Part shown: positions 1-6,593 of the stretch, piece by piece
Layout: every line of letters begins with the position of its first letter
How positions within the stretch are numbered: the stretch's first letter is position 1
Assembly (NCBI GenBank): GCA_020724125.1
Contig: DYHM01000004.1
Coordinates: 1-14,025, forward strand
Length of the DNA: 14,025 bases
Source: Patescibacteria group bacterium
Lineage (GTDB): Bacteria > Patescibacteriota > Minisyncoccia > Minisyncoccales > CG1-02-41-26
Direction of reading: 5' to 3'
The notes under the pieces: model-generated
The model's input: the letters and a program-made list of their open reading frames with translations, nothing else
What the model was told of the DNA's origin: nothing
Databases searched by the model: none
Made by a program: the position numbers and the translations under genes

Positions 1-2
1 TA

Positions 3-56
3 AATGCGACCTTTGCCTATATTTTACTTGATATTTTCAAAGCGCGTAAGTCCTGA
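3..56 (+). other. possible C-terminal end of a gene entering from the left edge
   Basis: One plus-strand frame is open from the window edge to a TGA at 54-56 and reads NATFAYILLDIFKARKS. I do not recognise it. Two things favour it being real. The stretch is more GC-rich than the intergenic DNA after it, and a 15-bp inverted repeat begins exactly at its stop codon, where a terminator would be expected. With only 17 codons visible this could equally be chance. Confidence 0.25.
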
Positions 57-117
57 TAAAAGAAATTAAATTAGTTTTGTTGGCAATTGTTTATTTCGAC
101 CTTTTAATTTCTTTTAT
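56..117. terminator. 15-bp perfect inverted repeat, possible bidirectional terminator
   Basis: The left arm at 56-70 (ATAAAAGAAATTAAA) is perfectly complementary to the right arm at 103-117, with a 32-nt spacer. It lies downstream of murB on the minus strand and just after the possible plus-strand stop at 54-56, so it sits between convergent gene ends. The stem is almost all A-T and the loop is long, so it is not a classical GC-rich terminator. It could instead be the remains of a small palindromic element. Confidence 0.4.
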
Positions 118-194
118 TATAACGTAAAATTAATGTTTTAGGATGAGCTCATAGAAATTTGTTTCACGAAATTTATAGAAATTTATTCGCTTCA

Positions 195-264
195 ATTAAT
201 TTCCATTAATTTCCATTAATTTCTATTTTATTTTACATTTTGATTTTTGATTTTTGCATTTTAT
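195..264. repeat. short AT-rich tandem repeats (10-bp then 7-bp units)
   Basis: Positions 195-223 are about 2.9 copies of a 10-bp unit, ATTAATTTCC. From about 237 a 7-bp TTTTTGA-type unit repeats to about 257 and then degrades. The same 7-bp unit occurs inside murB at 617-651, and a related 7-bp unit occurs in tpiA at 5826-5853. Apart from these repeats and the inverted repeat at 56-117, I see nothing else in 57-280. Confidence 0.7.
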
Positions 265-280
265 TTTATTGATTTGCATT

Positions 281-1306
281 TTAGATTTTACCCAAGTATT
301 CAATTTCTTCTTCTAATTCGATATTGAATTTGTGTTTGACCTTTCTTTTGATTAATTTAATTAGCCTTAAAACATCCTTTGCCTTGGCTGTTTTTTTTCC
401 TTGATTTTTATTTTCCTTTTCTAAATATCGCTGCTGAATATATTGTTGTTTGCCGCGGGAATTTTTATTGAGGTTGATTATAAAATTGCTATGCTTATCC
501 GAGATTTTAACTTGACCAATCTGAACTCCTTTTAATCCGCATTGTTCAATCAGATAAGCGGCTGGTATTTCGTCTTTCTGTTTAAATTTTTCTAATTCTG
601 GAAATTTTTTTAAAAATTTTTGATTTTTGATTTTTAGTTTTTGATTTTTAAATATGCAGCCAGCCGAAGGAAATTTCAAGGGATGATTTTGTTTCCGATA
701 TCTTAAATTTTCTTTTATTTTCTGTTTAATTTGTTTTTTGTTCCCCTTTTTAAATTCAAAAATAGCCGAAACAATTATCAAATTCTTTTTTTCTTTAAAA
801 ACGCTATTTTTATAACCGAATTTTAAATTTTTTCTTTTAATGGTTTGCCATTCAAGGTTGTCAGAATTTAAAACTTCCACTTCTTTAACCATTTCAGAAA
901 TTGAATGACCAAAAGCGGCCGCATTGCCCCTGATGGCGCCGCCGACAACGCCCGGAATGCCGGCCGCCCATTCCAAACCAGCTAATCCCCTTTTCTCGGT
1001 TATCTTTATCAAGGCGTTCAATTCTGCCCCTGCTTCCGTAAAAATTTCTTTATTCCGGTTTTTAAAATTTTTAAACTCTATTTTAATAACTAAACCATTA
1101 AATCCTTGGTCGGAAACCAATAAATTACTTCCCCCGCCCAAAATAAAAAATGGCATTTTTTTCTTATTGGTCCATTCTATCGTTTTTCTTAACTCTTCTT
1201 TATTTTTTACTTTTAAAAAATACCGAGTCTTTCCGCCAATTTTAAAAGCGGCATAATCGCGCAAATAAACATCTTTTTTTATCTTTTTTAAAAAATCTTT
1301 TTTCAT
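281..1306 (-). CDS. murB: UDP-N-acetylenolpyruvoylglucosamine reductase (MurB)
   Basis: MurB is the cytoplasmic flavoenzyme that uses NADPH to reduce UDP-GlcNAc-enolpyruvate to UDP-MurNAc in peptidoglycan synthesis. The 341-residue protein shows the FAD-binding GGGSNLL at 57-63, GIPGVVGGAIRGNA at 117-130, YKNSVF at 165-170, PSAGCIFKN at 213-221, and a C-terminal catalytic Glu near E334. The general-acid position, Ser in E. coli MurB, is Cys217 here; this conservative replacement is, as I recall, found in other MurBs. Two stretches look inserted relative to the family. Residues about 221-246 are Lys/Gln-rich and partly encoded by a 7-bp tandem repeat. Residues about 281-307 lie between FIINL and AKAKDVL. 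The start is 13 bp downstream of the PBP2 stop, so the two genes are probably co-transcribed. No Shine-Dalgarno sequence is visible. Confidence 0.95.
   Translation of the reverse strand: MKKDFLKKIKKDVYLRDYAAFKIGGKTRYFLKVKNKEELRKTIEWTNKKKMPFFILGGGSNLLVSDQGFNGLVIKIEFKNFKNRNKEIFTEAGAELNALIKITEKRGLAGLEWAAGIPGVVGGAIRGNAAAFGHSISEMVKEVEVLNSDNLEWQTIKRKNLKFGYKNSVFKEKKNLIIVSAIFEFKKGNKKQIKQKIKENLRYRKQNHPLKFPSAGCIFKNQKLKIKNQKFLKKFPELEKFKQKDEIPAAYLIEQCGLKGVQIGQVKISDKHSNFIINLNKNSRGKQQYIQQRYLEKENKNQGKKTAKAKDVLRLIKLIKRKVKHKFNIELEEEIEYLGKI
617..651. repeat. five 7-bp tandem repeats inside murB
   Basis: Five units on the plus strand (TTTTTGA, TTTTTGA, TTTTTAG, TTTTTGA, TTTTTAA) lie in the minus-strand murB gene. 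They encode part of the Lys/Asn/Gln-rich loop at residues about 219-231, right after the active-site PSAGC motif. The reading frame stays open. Confidence 0.8.
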
Positions 1307-1319
1307 TTTTAAATTAAAA

Positions 1320-3326
1320 TTAAAAATTGTTAAGATAATGCCACTCTAAAATTTCTTTGGCTGCTTGTTGAACTATTGGTTGCAATCCTTTTATATTTTC
1401 TAAAACTATTGTTAAAACAATCCTTGGATCTTCGTAAGGAGCGAAAACAGTTATCCAGTAATTATAAATCTGTTTTTGAGGATAAACCTGGGCTGTGCCT
1501 GTTTTGGCTGCTGTTGAAATTGGTAAAGAATTCAAAACAACCGCTGACCCCTGAGGTAAAGAAACCGCTAATCGCATTCCCTGACGAATAATTTCAACTG
1601 TTTTTGGACTAACAATATCTTCTTTTAAGACCTCGGGAAGAATTTCTTTTTTCTCGCCAAAACCGAAATTTTCCGATTGGTTTAAAATTGCTTTTACTAA
1701 TCGGGGTTTGAAAATTTTCCCCTTATTAGCTATCATTTGAAAAGAAACAGCGACTTGAAGAGGAGTGGCTAAAATATACCCCTGTCCAATAGAAAGATTG
1801 TAAGTGTCGCCTTGATACCAAATTCGTTCACTGGGAGCTCGAGAACTAAAATAATTTTCCTTCCAGGCTGGCGTTGGCACTCTGCCGACTACTTCTCCTG
1901 GCAAATCCACACCCATTTTTTCACCCAAACCAAATTTTTTTAACCAATCAGCAATTTTAGTTACGCCTAAACCGACAAAATTTCTCGGTAATCTTGAATC
2001 AGCTGTGGCTGACGCTTTATAACCGCCGCCAATTATGTAAAAGAAAGGGTTTACTGATTCCGCAATGGCTTTTTTAATATCTGTCCAACCATGAAATTTC
2101 CAGTCAGCAAAACAACTAATCCGTCCCTCTGTTCCTTGAGCAGAAAGACAAAGTTTTAAAGGAGCAAAAATGGCGGTCTTTTCAGTTATAATGCCTTCTT
2201 CTAAAGCGGCTAAACCAATCAAGGGTTTAATGGTTGAACCAATTAGATAGATTCCCTGAATCACCCGATTTAATTGGGGATTTTTTGGATTTTCATTTAA
2301 AAGTTTTAATTCGGCTATTGTTATTCCCTTGCTAAAAAGATTATTATCAAAACTTGGCAAAGAAACCGAAGCTAAAATCTCGCCGTTTTGAGGATTAAGA
2401 GCCACGGCCGCCACTGCTTCGCCTTTTCCTTGTTCTAAAATTTTTTTTAATGTTTCACTTATTTTCTTTTGAAGTTCAAGGTCTAAACTTAAAATCAAAC
2501 TTTGACCGGATTGCGGCAACTTTTTTATTTTTTGAGAAATTTCCCTTCCCCGAACATCTCTTTCTATTTCTAAAACACCTTTTTTTTCAGCTAAAACTTT
2601 TTCATATTCTTTTTCTAAACCCGTCTTGCCAATATAATCTCCGACTTCATAATCCCCTCCCCAGTCCTTGAGTTCCTGGGTTGATATTTGACCTAAATAT
2701 CCCAAAATATGACTTAAACTTTCTTCGTTAAAATAATCTCTTTTGAATTGTTTTTTAATTTTAAATCCTAAAAACTTTCTATTCTGGGTTTCAATTAAAA
2801 TTAATTCCTGAATAGAAAGATTTTTTTTCAAAAGAATCAAGTCGTCAGAACCACGCCTAATTTTTTCTTCTAATTCTTGAGGAGAATTATTAATAATTTC
2901 AGCTATTTCTTTTATAGATTTATCTCTTTCTTTTTTTCTTTTTGGTAATTCGGAAATTTTAACAACTAAATCAAAAGTGTCTTGATTAAAAACCAATTGG
3001 TTCATATTTCGGTCATAAATTACTCCCCTTTCTGCCTTAATTTTCAAATCCACAAATTGATTTTTCTGAGCAAGAAGATTGTATTGAGAATACTGAAGTA
3101 TTTGAAGTTTAAAACTGACTAATAAAAGAGTCAAAAGAAGCAAAATTTCAAAAATCCAAAAAATCAAAAATCTTTTTTCTTCAAAAGGAGATTCAAGTTT
3201 TCTTTTCCAAAACCCAACCTCTTCCTCTCGTTTTTTTAAAAGATGGTCTAAAAAAATTTCTTCAATTTCCAGTGGTTGAGAGTTAATTTTTCGACGAAAC
3301 CGTTGAAAGGAAAACATAGGAGTCAT
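1320..3326 (-). CDS. mrdA: class B penicillin-binding protein 2 (peptidoglycan D,D-transpeptidase)
   Basis: This is a membrane-anchored transpeptidase that cross-links peptidoglycan peptides during cell elongation. The 668-residue protein has a charged cytoplasmic N-terminus, one membrane segment at about 53-72, and the PBP dimerisation region at about 85-270 (AERGVIYDRN at 98-107, GKTGLEKEYE at 233-242). The transpeptidase domain follows with all three catalytic motifs: S364-T-I-K367, S424-V-N426 and K608-T-G610. The length and domain order fit MrdA/PBP2 better than FtsI, but the elongation role is inferred from similarity. The chosen ATG at 3326 has no Shine-Dalgarno sequence, and an in-frame ATG three codons later is an alternative. 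It is followed by murB on the same strand. No RodA or MreC gene is visible here. Two hairpins lie in its upstream region. Confidence 0.93.
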   Translation of the reverse strand: MTPMFSFQRFRRKINSQPLEIEEIFLDHLLKKREEEVGFWKRKLESPFEEKRFLIFWIFEILLLLTLLLVSFKLQILQYSQYNLLAQKNQFVDLKIKAERGVIYDRNMNQLVFNQDTFDLVVKISELPKRKKERDKSIKEIAEIINNSPQELEEKIRRGSDDLILLKKNLSIQELILIETQNRKFLGFKIKKQFKRDYFNEESLSHILGYLGQISTQELKDWGGDYEVGDYIGKTGLEKEYEKVLAEKKGVLEIERDVRGREISQKIKKLPQSGQSLILSLDLELQKKISETLKKILEQGKGEAVAAVALNPQNGEILASVSLPSFDNNLFSKGITIAELKLLNENPKNPQLNRVIQGIYLIGSTIKPLIGLAALEEGIITEKTAIFAPLKLCLSAQGTEGRISCFADWKFHGWTDIKKAIAESVNPFFYIIGGGYKASATADSRLPRNFVGLGVTKIADWLKKFGLGEKMGVDLPGEVVGRVPTPAWKENYFSSRAPSERIWYQGDTYNLSIGQGYILATPLQVAVSFQMIANKGKIFKPRLVKAILNQSENFGFGEKKEILPEVLKEDIVSPKTVEIIRQGMRLAVSLPQGSAVVLNSLPISTAAKTGTAQVYPQKQIYNYWITVFAPYEDPRIVLTIVLENIKGLQPIVQQAAKEILEWHYLNNF

Positions 3327-3331
3327 TGGTG

Positions 3332-3355
3332 GCCCCTGATTTTTCTAACAGGGAC
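3332..3355 (-). promoter_or_regulatory. hairpin just upstream of the PBP2 start codon
   Basis: On the minus strand GUCCCUG (3355-3349) can pair with CAGGGGC (3338-3332), counting one G-U pair, around a 10-nt A/U-rich loop. The G-U pair forms only in minus-strand RNA, which hints at a structure in the PBP2 leader rather than a plus-strand one. It ends five nucleotides before the start codon. A regulatory role is a guess. Confidence 0.3.
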
Positions 3356-3380
3356 TATTCGATAAATGCCGGCTTGCGGA

Positions 3381-3401
3381 AATTTCGTCTTTGACGAAAT
3401 T
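3381..3401. terminator. perfect 9-bp palindromic hairpin
   Basis: AATTTCGTC (3381-3389), loop TTT, GACGAAATT (3393-3401) form a perfect stem-loop between the decayed ATPase gene and PBP2. Both flanking genes are on the minus strand. It could be the terminator of the ATPase gene, a leader element of PBP2, or a copy of a dispersed palindromic repeat. No clear T-run follows in the minus direction, so termination is uncertain. Confidence 0.45.
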
Positions 3402-3459
3402 ATTTAAAAAATTATTTAACTAGGTAAATTTTGCATTTTGATTGTTTATTTTTTTTAAT

Positions 3460-4020
3460 TTATTTCAATAACAATTTCCATAAAGGAATGAATTTTATTT
3501 TTTTCCTTTATACTTCTTTTCACCTTCGAAATCAGGGGTAATAATTGAAAGATTGCTGCATTTTAATTCTTGACTTGCTTTAATTAAAGATTTAATTTTC
3601 ATTTCTTTGGTTTGATAATCTGCGATATCAAAACAAACTTGAAAGAGTGAAATAACCTTCTCCCTTTTTTGATTAAAAAATCTAATTCACTATCGTTAAA
3701 AGAGTAATAAAAAAAATTCTTATTTGGCTCAACACCTCTTCTTAAGAGAGAAAGAAAAAATAAATTCTCTAATTTTTTACCTTTATCATTGTCTAAAATA
3801 CTAATAAAAGCGTTATCTACTGTATAAATTTTTGGAATACTTTGCTCCGTTTTTTTTAAAGAAAAAGAAAATTTTTTAAAGGAAAAAAAATAAAAGCATC
3901 ATTGAAAAATTCAAGATAGTTATAAGATAGTTATAAAGACTGTTTTTGCTGATTTTGATATTGAGAGACTTTAAAAAATTATAGAATTTATGAATTGAAA
4001 ACTCTTTTGCCTTAACTAAA
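3460..4020 (-). pseudogene. decayed C-terminal half of an AAA/DUF4143 ATPase gene
   Basis: Joining minus-strand frames gives a recognisable C-terminal half of an AAA_14/DUF4143-type ATPase. The order is a winged-helix-like part (KEFSIHKFYNFLKSLNIKI), then IPKIYTVDNAFIS, KKLENLFFLSLLRRG, a nuclease-like DSELDFLIKK, LFQVCFDI and the family-typical end KFIPLWKLLLK. The frame breaks at least four times. An exact 11-bp tandem duplication lies at 3913-3934; removing one copy restores LYNYLEFFNDAFIFFP. Single-base losses lie in A-runs near 3508 and 3870, and one more loss lies near 3660. The N-terminal Walker A half is absent: the gene runs straight into the left end of the insertion sequence at 4022. 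It is a different copy from the intact ATPase at 12203-13480. Confidence 0.8.
3913..3934. repeat. exact 11-bp tandem duplication causing a frameshift
   Basis: AAGATAGTTAT occurs twice with no spacer (3913-3923 and 3924-3934). Deleting one copy rejoins two ATPase-family frames, so the duplication is probably an inactivating slippage event in this pseudogene. Confidence 0.9.
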
Positions 4021-4021
4021 C

Positions 4022-4050
4022 GGTTGGTGGGCAAATGAAATGGAGACTCA
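4022..4050 (+). repeat. left terminal inverted repeat of the insertion sequence
   Basis: Read inward it is GGTTGGTGGGCAAATGAAAT followed by GGAGACTCA. It matches the right end with two substitutions and a one-base gap. The end of the transposase frame (TGA at 4048-4050) lies inside it. Confidence 0.85.
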
Positions 4051-5224
4051 ATTCAATAATTTCTCTTTTGATTTTTGGTTAATTTTGAAAGATAGTTTTT
4101 TAATCAAACTTAGTTTTTGTTCGTTTTCAAAATAAATGTAAAGCATTTCTTCTTTAAGATTCCACCCTGATAAGACAAAGAAATTAATGTAGGATTTAGG
4201 AATAGATATTTTCTCATTAGTTATTTCAATATGTATCCTTTTCCTGTTTCTGGATTTTCATAGACCTTTCTGATAAAGTAGATTTTAGGAATAAAGCCTC
4301 TCTTCTCTGGCTTTGGCTGAGGAGATTTATAGCCCAAATACCATTGATAGTTTTTATTGAATGCTTCTAATCCTTCATCAAGGTGCTGAATATCTTTGAA
4401 CTCAATTCTGTTCCAGAATTTTCTGGAAAAGACGCTGTTTGAACCCTCAATTGAAGCCTGAGACCAGGGCTTTCTGGGCGGTGTAAAAATAGGAATAACC
4501 TGCTTTTTTAAAAACCATAAAGGTGCTTTACTGATAACTCTTGGATGAGAAGAACTACCAGCCATAGCAAATCCATTGTCTATTTTTACCACATCTGGTT
4601 TCTCAAACTTATTGAAAAACCTCTTAGATTCTTTGATAACATTATCTCCTGTTTCTCCTGTTATTCTTCTAAAATGCTTTAATTTACGAGGTTTTTTAAG
4701 AGAAAAGCCAATAAAGTTTAAGGGCTCTGTTCTTCCCCGAATGAATTTCTTACCAATGAAATCTATCTCCAAAAGACTTTCTCCTAATTGATTGATAGAG
4801 TATTCCGGATAATGAAGATATCTTGAAGCACCTTTGTTTCCGTCTTTCTGAATCTTTTCTGAAAGACCCGCCTCTTTTAAAACCCTGCCAATGAATTTAG
4901 GATGAGGAGATTTAATCAAAGGATATTTCTCTTGCCATCTTTGAATGATGGCTGATGTTCCAGTAAAGAATGTTTTTGAATTCTGAACCAACCCTTGATG
5001 GATTTCTTTAATCCTTTTAAGTTCCACCTTGCTATGTTTTCTTGTTTTACCTTTTTGCCAACCTCTCATATCTTTGGTAAAATCTTGATTAGGCGATTGA
5101 GTCCAAGCCATAACAAAATCCCAACTTATTCTTAATTGCTTTTTAATTTGTTCTTTGGTAAACTTTTTTTAAAATACATTTCATTGACTGTTTGCCTTAA
5201 TTTTATTCTTAGTTGTTTATGCAT
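4048..5224 (-). pseudogene. DDE transposase (integrase core), split over three frames
   Basis: The main open frame (4221-5111, 296 residues) carries the integrase catalytic core: D117 in LLEIDFIG, D178 in the KIDNGFA motif and E222 in SQASIEGSN. Spacings of 61 and 44 fit the IS3/IS481-type DDE enzymes. The frame is longer at both ends than it first appears. An upstream ATG at 5224 starts MHKQLRIKLRQTVNEMYFKK, which continues into the core frame (KFTKEQIKKQLRISWDFV) after a -1 shift on a run of seven A at 5170-5164; together these make a helix-turn-helix. At the 3' end another frame from about 4233 to the TGA at 4048-4050 continues with NEKISIPKSYINFFVLSGWN. The reconstructed protein is about 390 residues. 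The A7 shift could be programmed, but the second shift suggests a damaged gene. Confidence 0.8.
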
Positions 5225-5303
5225 AATTTTAATAATTTTGAATTAAATTTTATATTTATTATTCGACTTAATTTAATTTATCAAAATTACAAAGAATTAC
5301 AAA

Positions 5304-5333
5304 TGAGTCTCCGATTTCATTTGTCCGCCAACC
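5304..5333 (-). repeat. right terminal inverted repeat of the insertion sequence
   Basis: Read inward on the minus strand it is GGTTGGCGGACAAATGAAAT followed by CGGAGACTCA, the partner of 4022-4050. The apparent residues MSLRFHLSAN before the carboxypeptidase remnant are merely translation of this repeat. Confidence 0.85.
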
Positions 5334-5674
5334 AATACGAAAGGTATATTATAGGGGCTCGACCCCTGCTTTTGAAAATTACTAAAGGAAAAGGGGTTCG
5401 GAGTTTTGGAGAAGTTCGTTTTGATATCAAAGAGTTATGGAATAAAAATGTTTTTATTGATGATCCAAACTTTGTTGGCGGGAAGACAGGTTATTTGACT
5501 CAACTAAAATACAATGCTCTTTTTATTTTTAGATTTCTTACTGATGATGAAAAAATTCGAGATATTGTAATTATTCTTTTGGGGTCGGAAGACAACAGAA
5601 ATGATACTCAGAAAATTTATAAATGGCTTCGGAAAAATTACCACTTATCACCTACTTTAACTATAAAAGATTAG
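5334..5674 (+). pseudogene. C-terminal remnant of a D-alanyl-D-alanine carboxypeptidase (S11 family)
   Basis: The frame contains FVGGKTGYLTQLKYNALFIF, the KTG box region of peptidase S11 (DacA-like) enzymes that trim peptidoglycan stem peptides. RDIVIILLGSEDNRNDTQKI and a final KWLRKNYHLSP follow; both resemble the end of that catalytic domain. The Lys of KTG is encoded at 5483-5485. The upstream SxxK and SxN motifs and the signal peptide are missing. The frame instead runs back into the insertion-sequence end at 5333, and its first residues there are repeat sequence. Residues between the IS end and about 5430 (YIIGARPLLLKI and so on) are not recognisable as S11. It is therefore a truncated, non-functional gene, cut when the element inserted or when an adjacent deletion occurred. 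It ends 13 bp before tpiA. Confidence 0.72.
5638..5667 (+). promoter_or_regulatory. possible tpiA promoter
   Basis: TTACCA (5638-5643, 4 of 6 to the -35 consensus) and TATAAA (5662-5667, 5 of 6 to the -10 consensus) are separated by 18 bp and lie 20 bp before the tpiA ATG. It sits inside the end of the carboxypeptidase remnant. AT-rich sequence makes chance matches common. Confidence 0.3.
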
Positions 5675-5687
5675 AATTAAATGTTTT

Positions 5688-6449
5688 ATGAAAAAATCAC
5701 TTATCGTAGCAAATTGGAAAATGAACCCACAAACATTGCGCGAAGCCAAGAAGATTTTTAATTCATTAAAAAAGGGGGTAAGAAATGTTAAAAATATGGA
5801 GATTGTTATTTGTCCGCCATTCACTCAATTTTCAATTTTCAATTCTCAATTTTCAAAAAACATTAAATTAGGCGCCCAAGATTGTTTTTGGAAACAAGGA
5901 GGAGCGTATACCGGCGAAATCTCTCCTCAAATGTTGAAAAATTTAGGCGTAAAATATATTATTGTCGGTCATTCGGAACGAAAAAATTTTTTGGGCGAAA
6001 ATGATGAAATAATAAACAAAAAAATAAAAGCGGTTTTGGAAATAAACCTTCACCCTATTTTTTGTCTCGGCGAAACCAAGGAAGAAAAAAATAAAAACCA
6101 AACCTTCAAGGTTTTAGAAAAACAATTAAGGGAAGGTTTAAAAGGAATAAATAAAACAAAAATCAACAGAGTAATTTTAGTCTACGAACCAATCTGGGCA
6201 ATAAGCACTACGGAAAAAACTGTTGATTGTTCGGTTCAAGACGCTTTAGGAGCTATTTTATTTTTAAGAAAACTTATTTCTCAAATGTTCAGTAAAAAAA
6301 TAGCTCAAGAAATTCTTGTTTTATATGGTGGAAATGTTAATGGAAAAAACGCTAAAGAGTTTTTAAACGAAAAATGGATAAATGGAGTTTTGGTTGGCGC
6401 CGCCTCGTTAAACGCCGAAGACTTTAAAAAAATAATAAAAAGTGTATAA
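5688..6449 (+). CDS. tpiA: triose-phosphate isomerase
   Basis: This cytoplasmic glycolytic enzyme interconverts dihydroxyacetone phosphate and glyceraldehyde 3-phosphate. At 253 residues it has the normal length. The catalytic residues are present: K11 in ANWKMNP, H95 in VGHSERK and E167 in VYEPIWAI. The phosphate-binding YGGNVN (213-218) and GVLVGAASL (233-241) also fit. The mobile loop 6 reads AISTTEKT rather than the usual AIGTGKT, a variant with one extra residue. A stretch after CPPFT (residues about 46-56) is encoded by 7-bp tandem repeats yet keeps the family spacing to KLGAQD. The ATG at 5688 begins the conserved N-terminus; no Shine-Dalgarno sequence is visible. It lies 13 bp after the carboxypeptidase remnant, and no other glycolytic gene is in the window. 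Confidence 0.97.
   Translation: MKKSLIVANWKMNPQTLREAKKIFNSLKKGVRNVKNMEIVICPPFTQFSIFNSQFSKNIKLGAQDCFWKQGGAYTGEISPQMLKNLGVKYIIVGHSERKNFLGENDEIINKKIKAVLEINLHPIFCLGETKEEKNKNQTFKVLEKQLREGLKGINKTKINRVILVYEPIWAISTTEKTVDCSVQDALGAILFLRKLISQMFSKKIAQEILVLYGGNVNGKNAKEFLNEKWINGVLVGAASLNAEDFKKIIKSV
5826..5853. repeat. four 7-bp tandem repeats inside tpiA
   Basis: The units CAATTTT, CAATTTT, CAATTCT and CAATTTT encode residues QFSIFNSQFS of triose-phosphate isomerase without breaking the frame. The 7-bp period matches the repeats in murB and at the left edge of the window. Confidence 0.8.
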
Positions 6450-6515
6450 TTAAAAAAATAAAAAGTTAGTTTGTGATAACTCCTTAATCTTAAGAATTGA
6501 TAAAAGTTTTCCATA

Positions 6516-6546
6516 TTGTCTTTAAACTTGCAAAATGATTTATAAT
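6516..6546 (+). promoter_or_regulatory. possible promoter of the rplT leader
   Basis: A perfect TATAAT lies at 6541-6546, with TTGTCT (6516-6521, 4 of 6 to the -35 consensus) 19 bp upstream. The spacing is slightly long. It would start a leader of roughly 210 nt before rplT. Confidence 0.4.
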
Positions 6547-6593
6547 GAATGTGGTTCCAAGTAAAACAAAAAATAAAACAGAAAAGGAAATTA

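Larger units (their letters stand above)
4022..5333 (-). mobile_element. insertion sequence, about 1.3 kb, IS481/IS3-like DDE type
   Basis: The element is bounded by imperfect terminal inverted repeats of about 30 bp at 4022-4050 and 5304-5333. It contains one transposase locus on the minus strand that fills it almost completely, ending inside the left repeat and starting 80 bp from the right one. I could not find a convincing target-site duplication: the flanks are TAAAC on the left and AATAC on the right. The left flank is the truncated ATPase pseudogene and the right flank is the truncated carboxypeptidase, so the element marks a rearrangement junction. The exact outer boundary is uncertain by 1-2 bases. 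Confidence 0.85.

Noticed and set aside
924..1256. Plus-strand open frame of 110 codons inside murB
   Set aside because: Antisense shadow of a well-supported murB gene, with no recognisable motifs. The other plus-strand frames within PBP2, the transposase, the cyclase and the FecR-like gene were rejected for the same reason.
5213..5333. N-terminal 40 codons of the frame that leads into the carboxypeptidase remnant
   Set aside because: This part lies in the insertion sequence and its right terminal repeat, antisense to the transposase start. It is not part of the original gene.
4017..5338. Target-site duplication of the insertion sequence
   Set aside because: The 5-bp flanks TAAAC and AATAC agree at only three positions, and shifting the boundary by a few bases gave no better match.
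5353..5367. AGGGG-CTCGA-CCCCT palindrome as a terminator
   Set aside because: The stem is only five base pairs, it lies inside a pseudogene, and just four T follow. It may be a chance palindrome.
6305..6514. Minus-strand frame of 69 codons at the end of tpiA
   Set aside because: It is mostly antisense to tpiA and shows no family resemblance.
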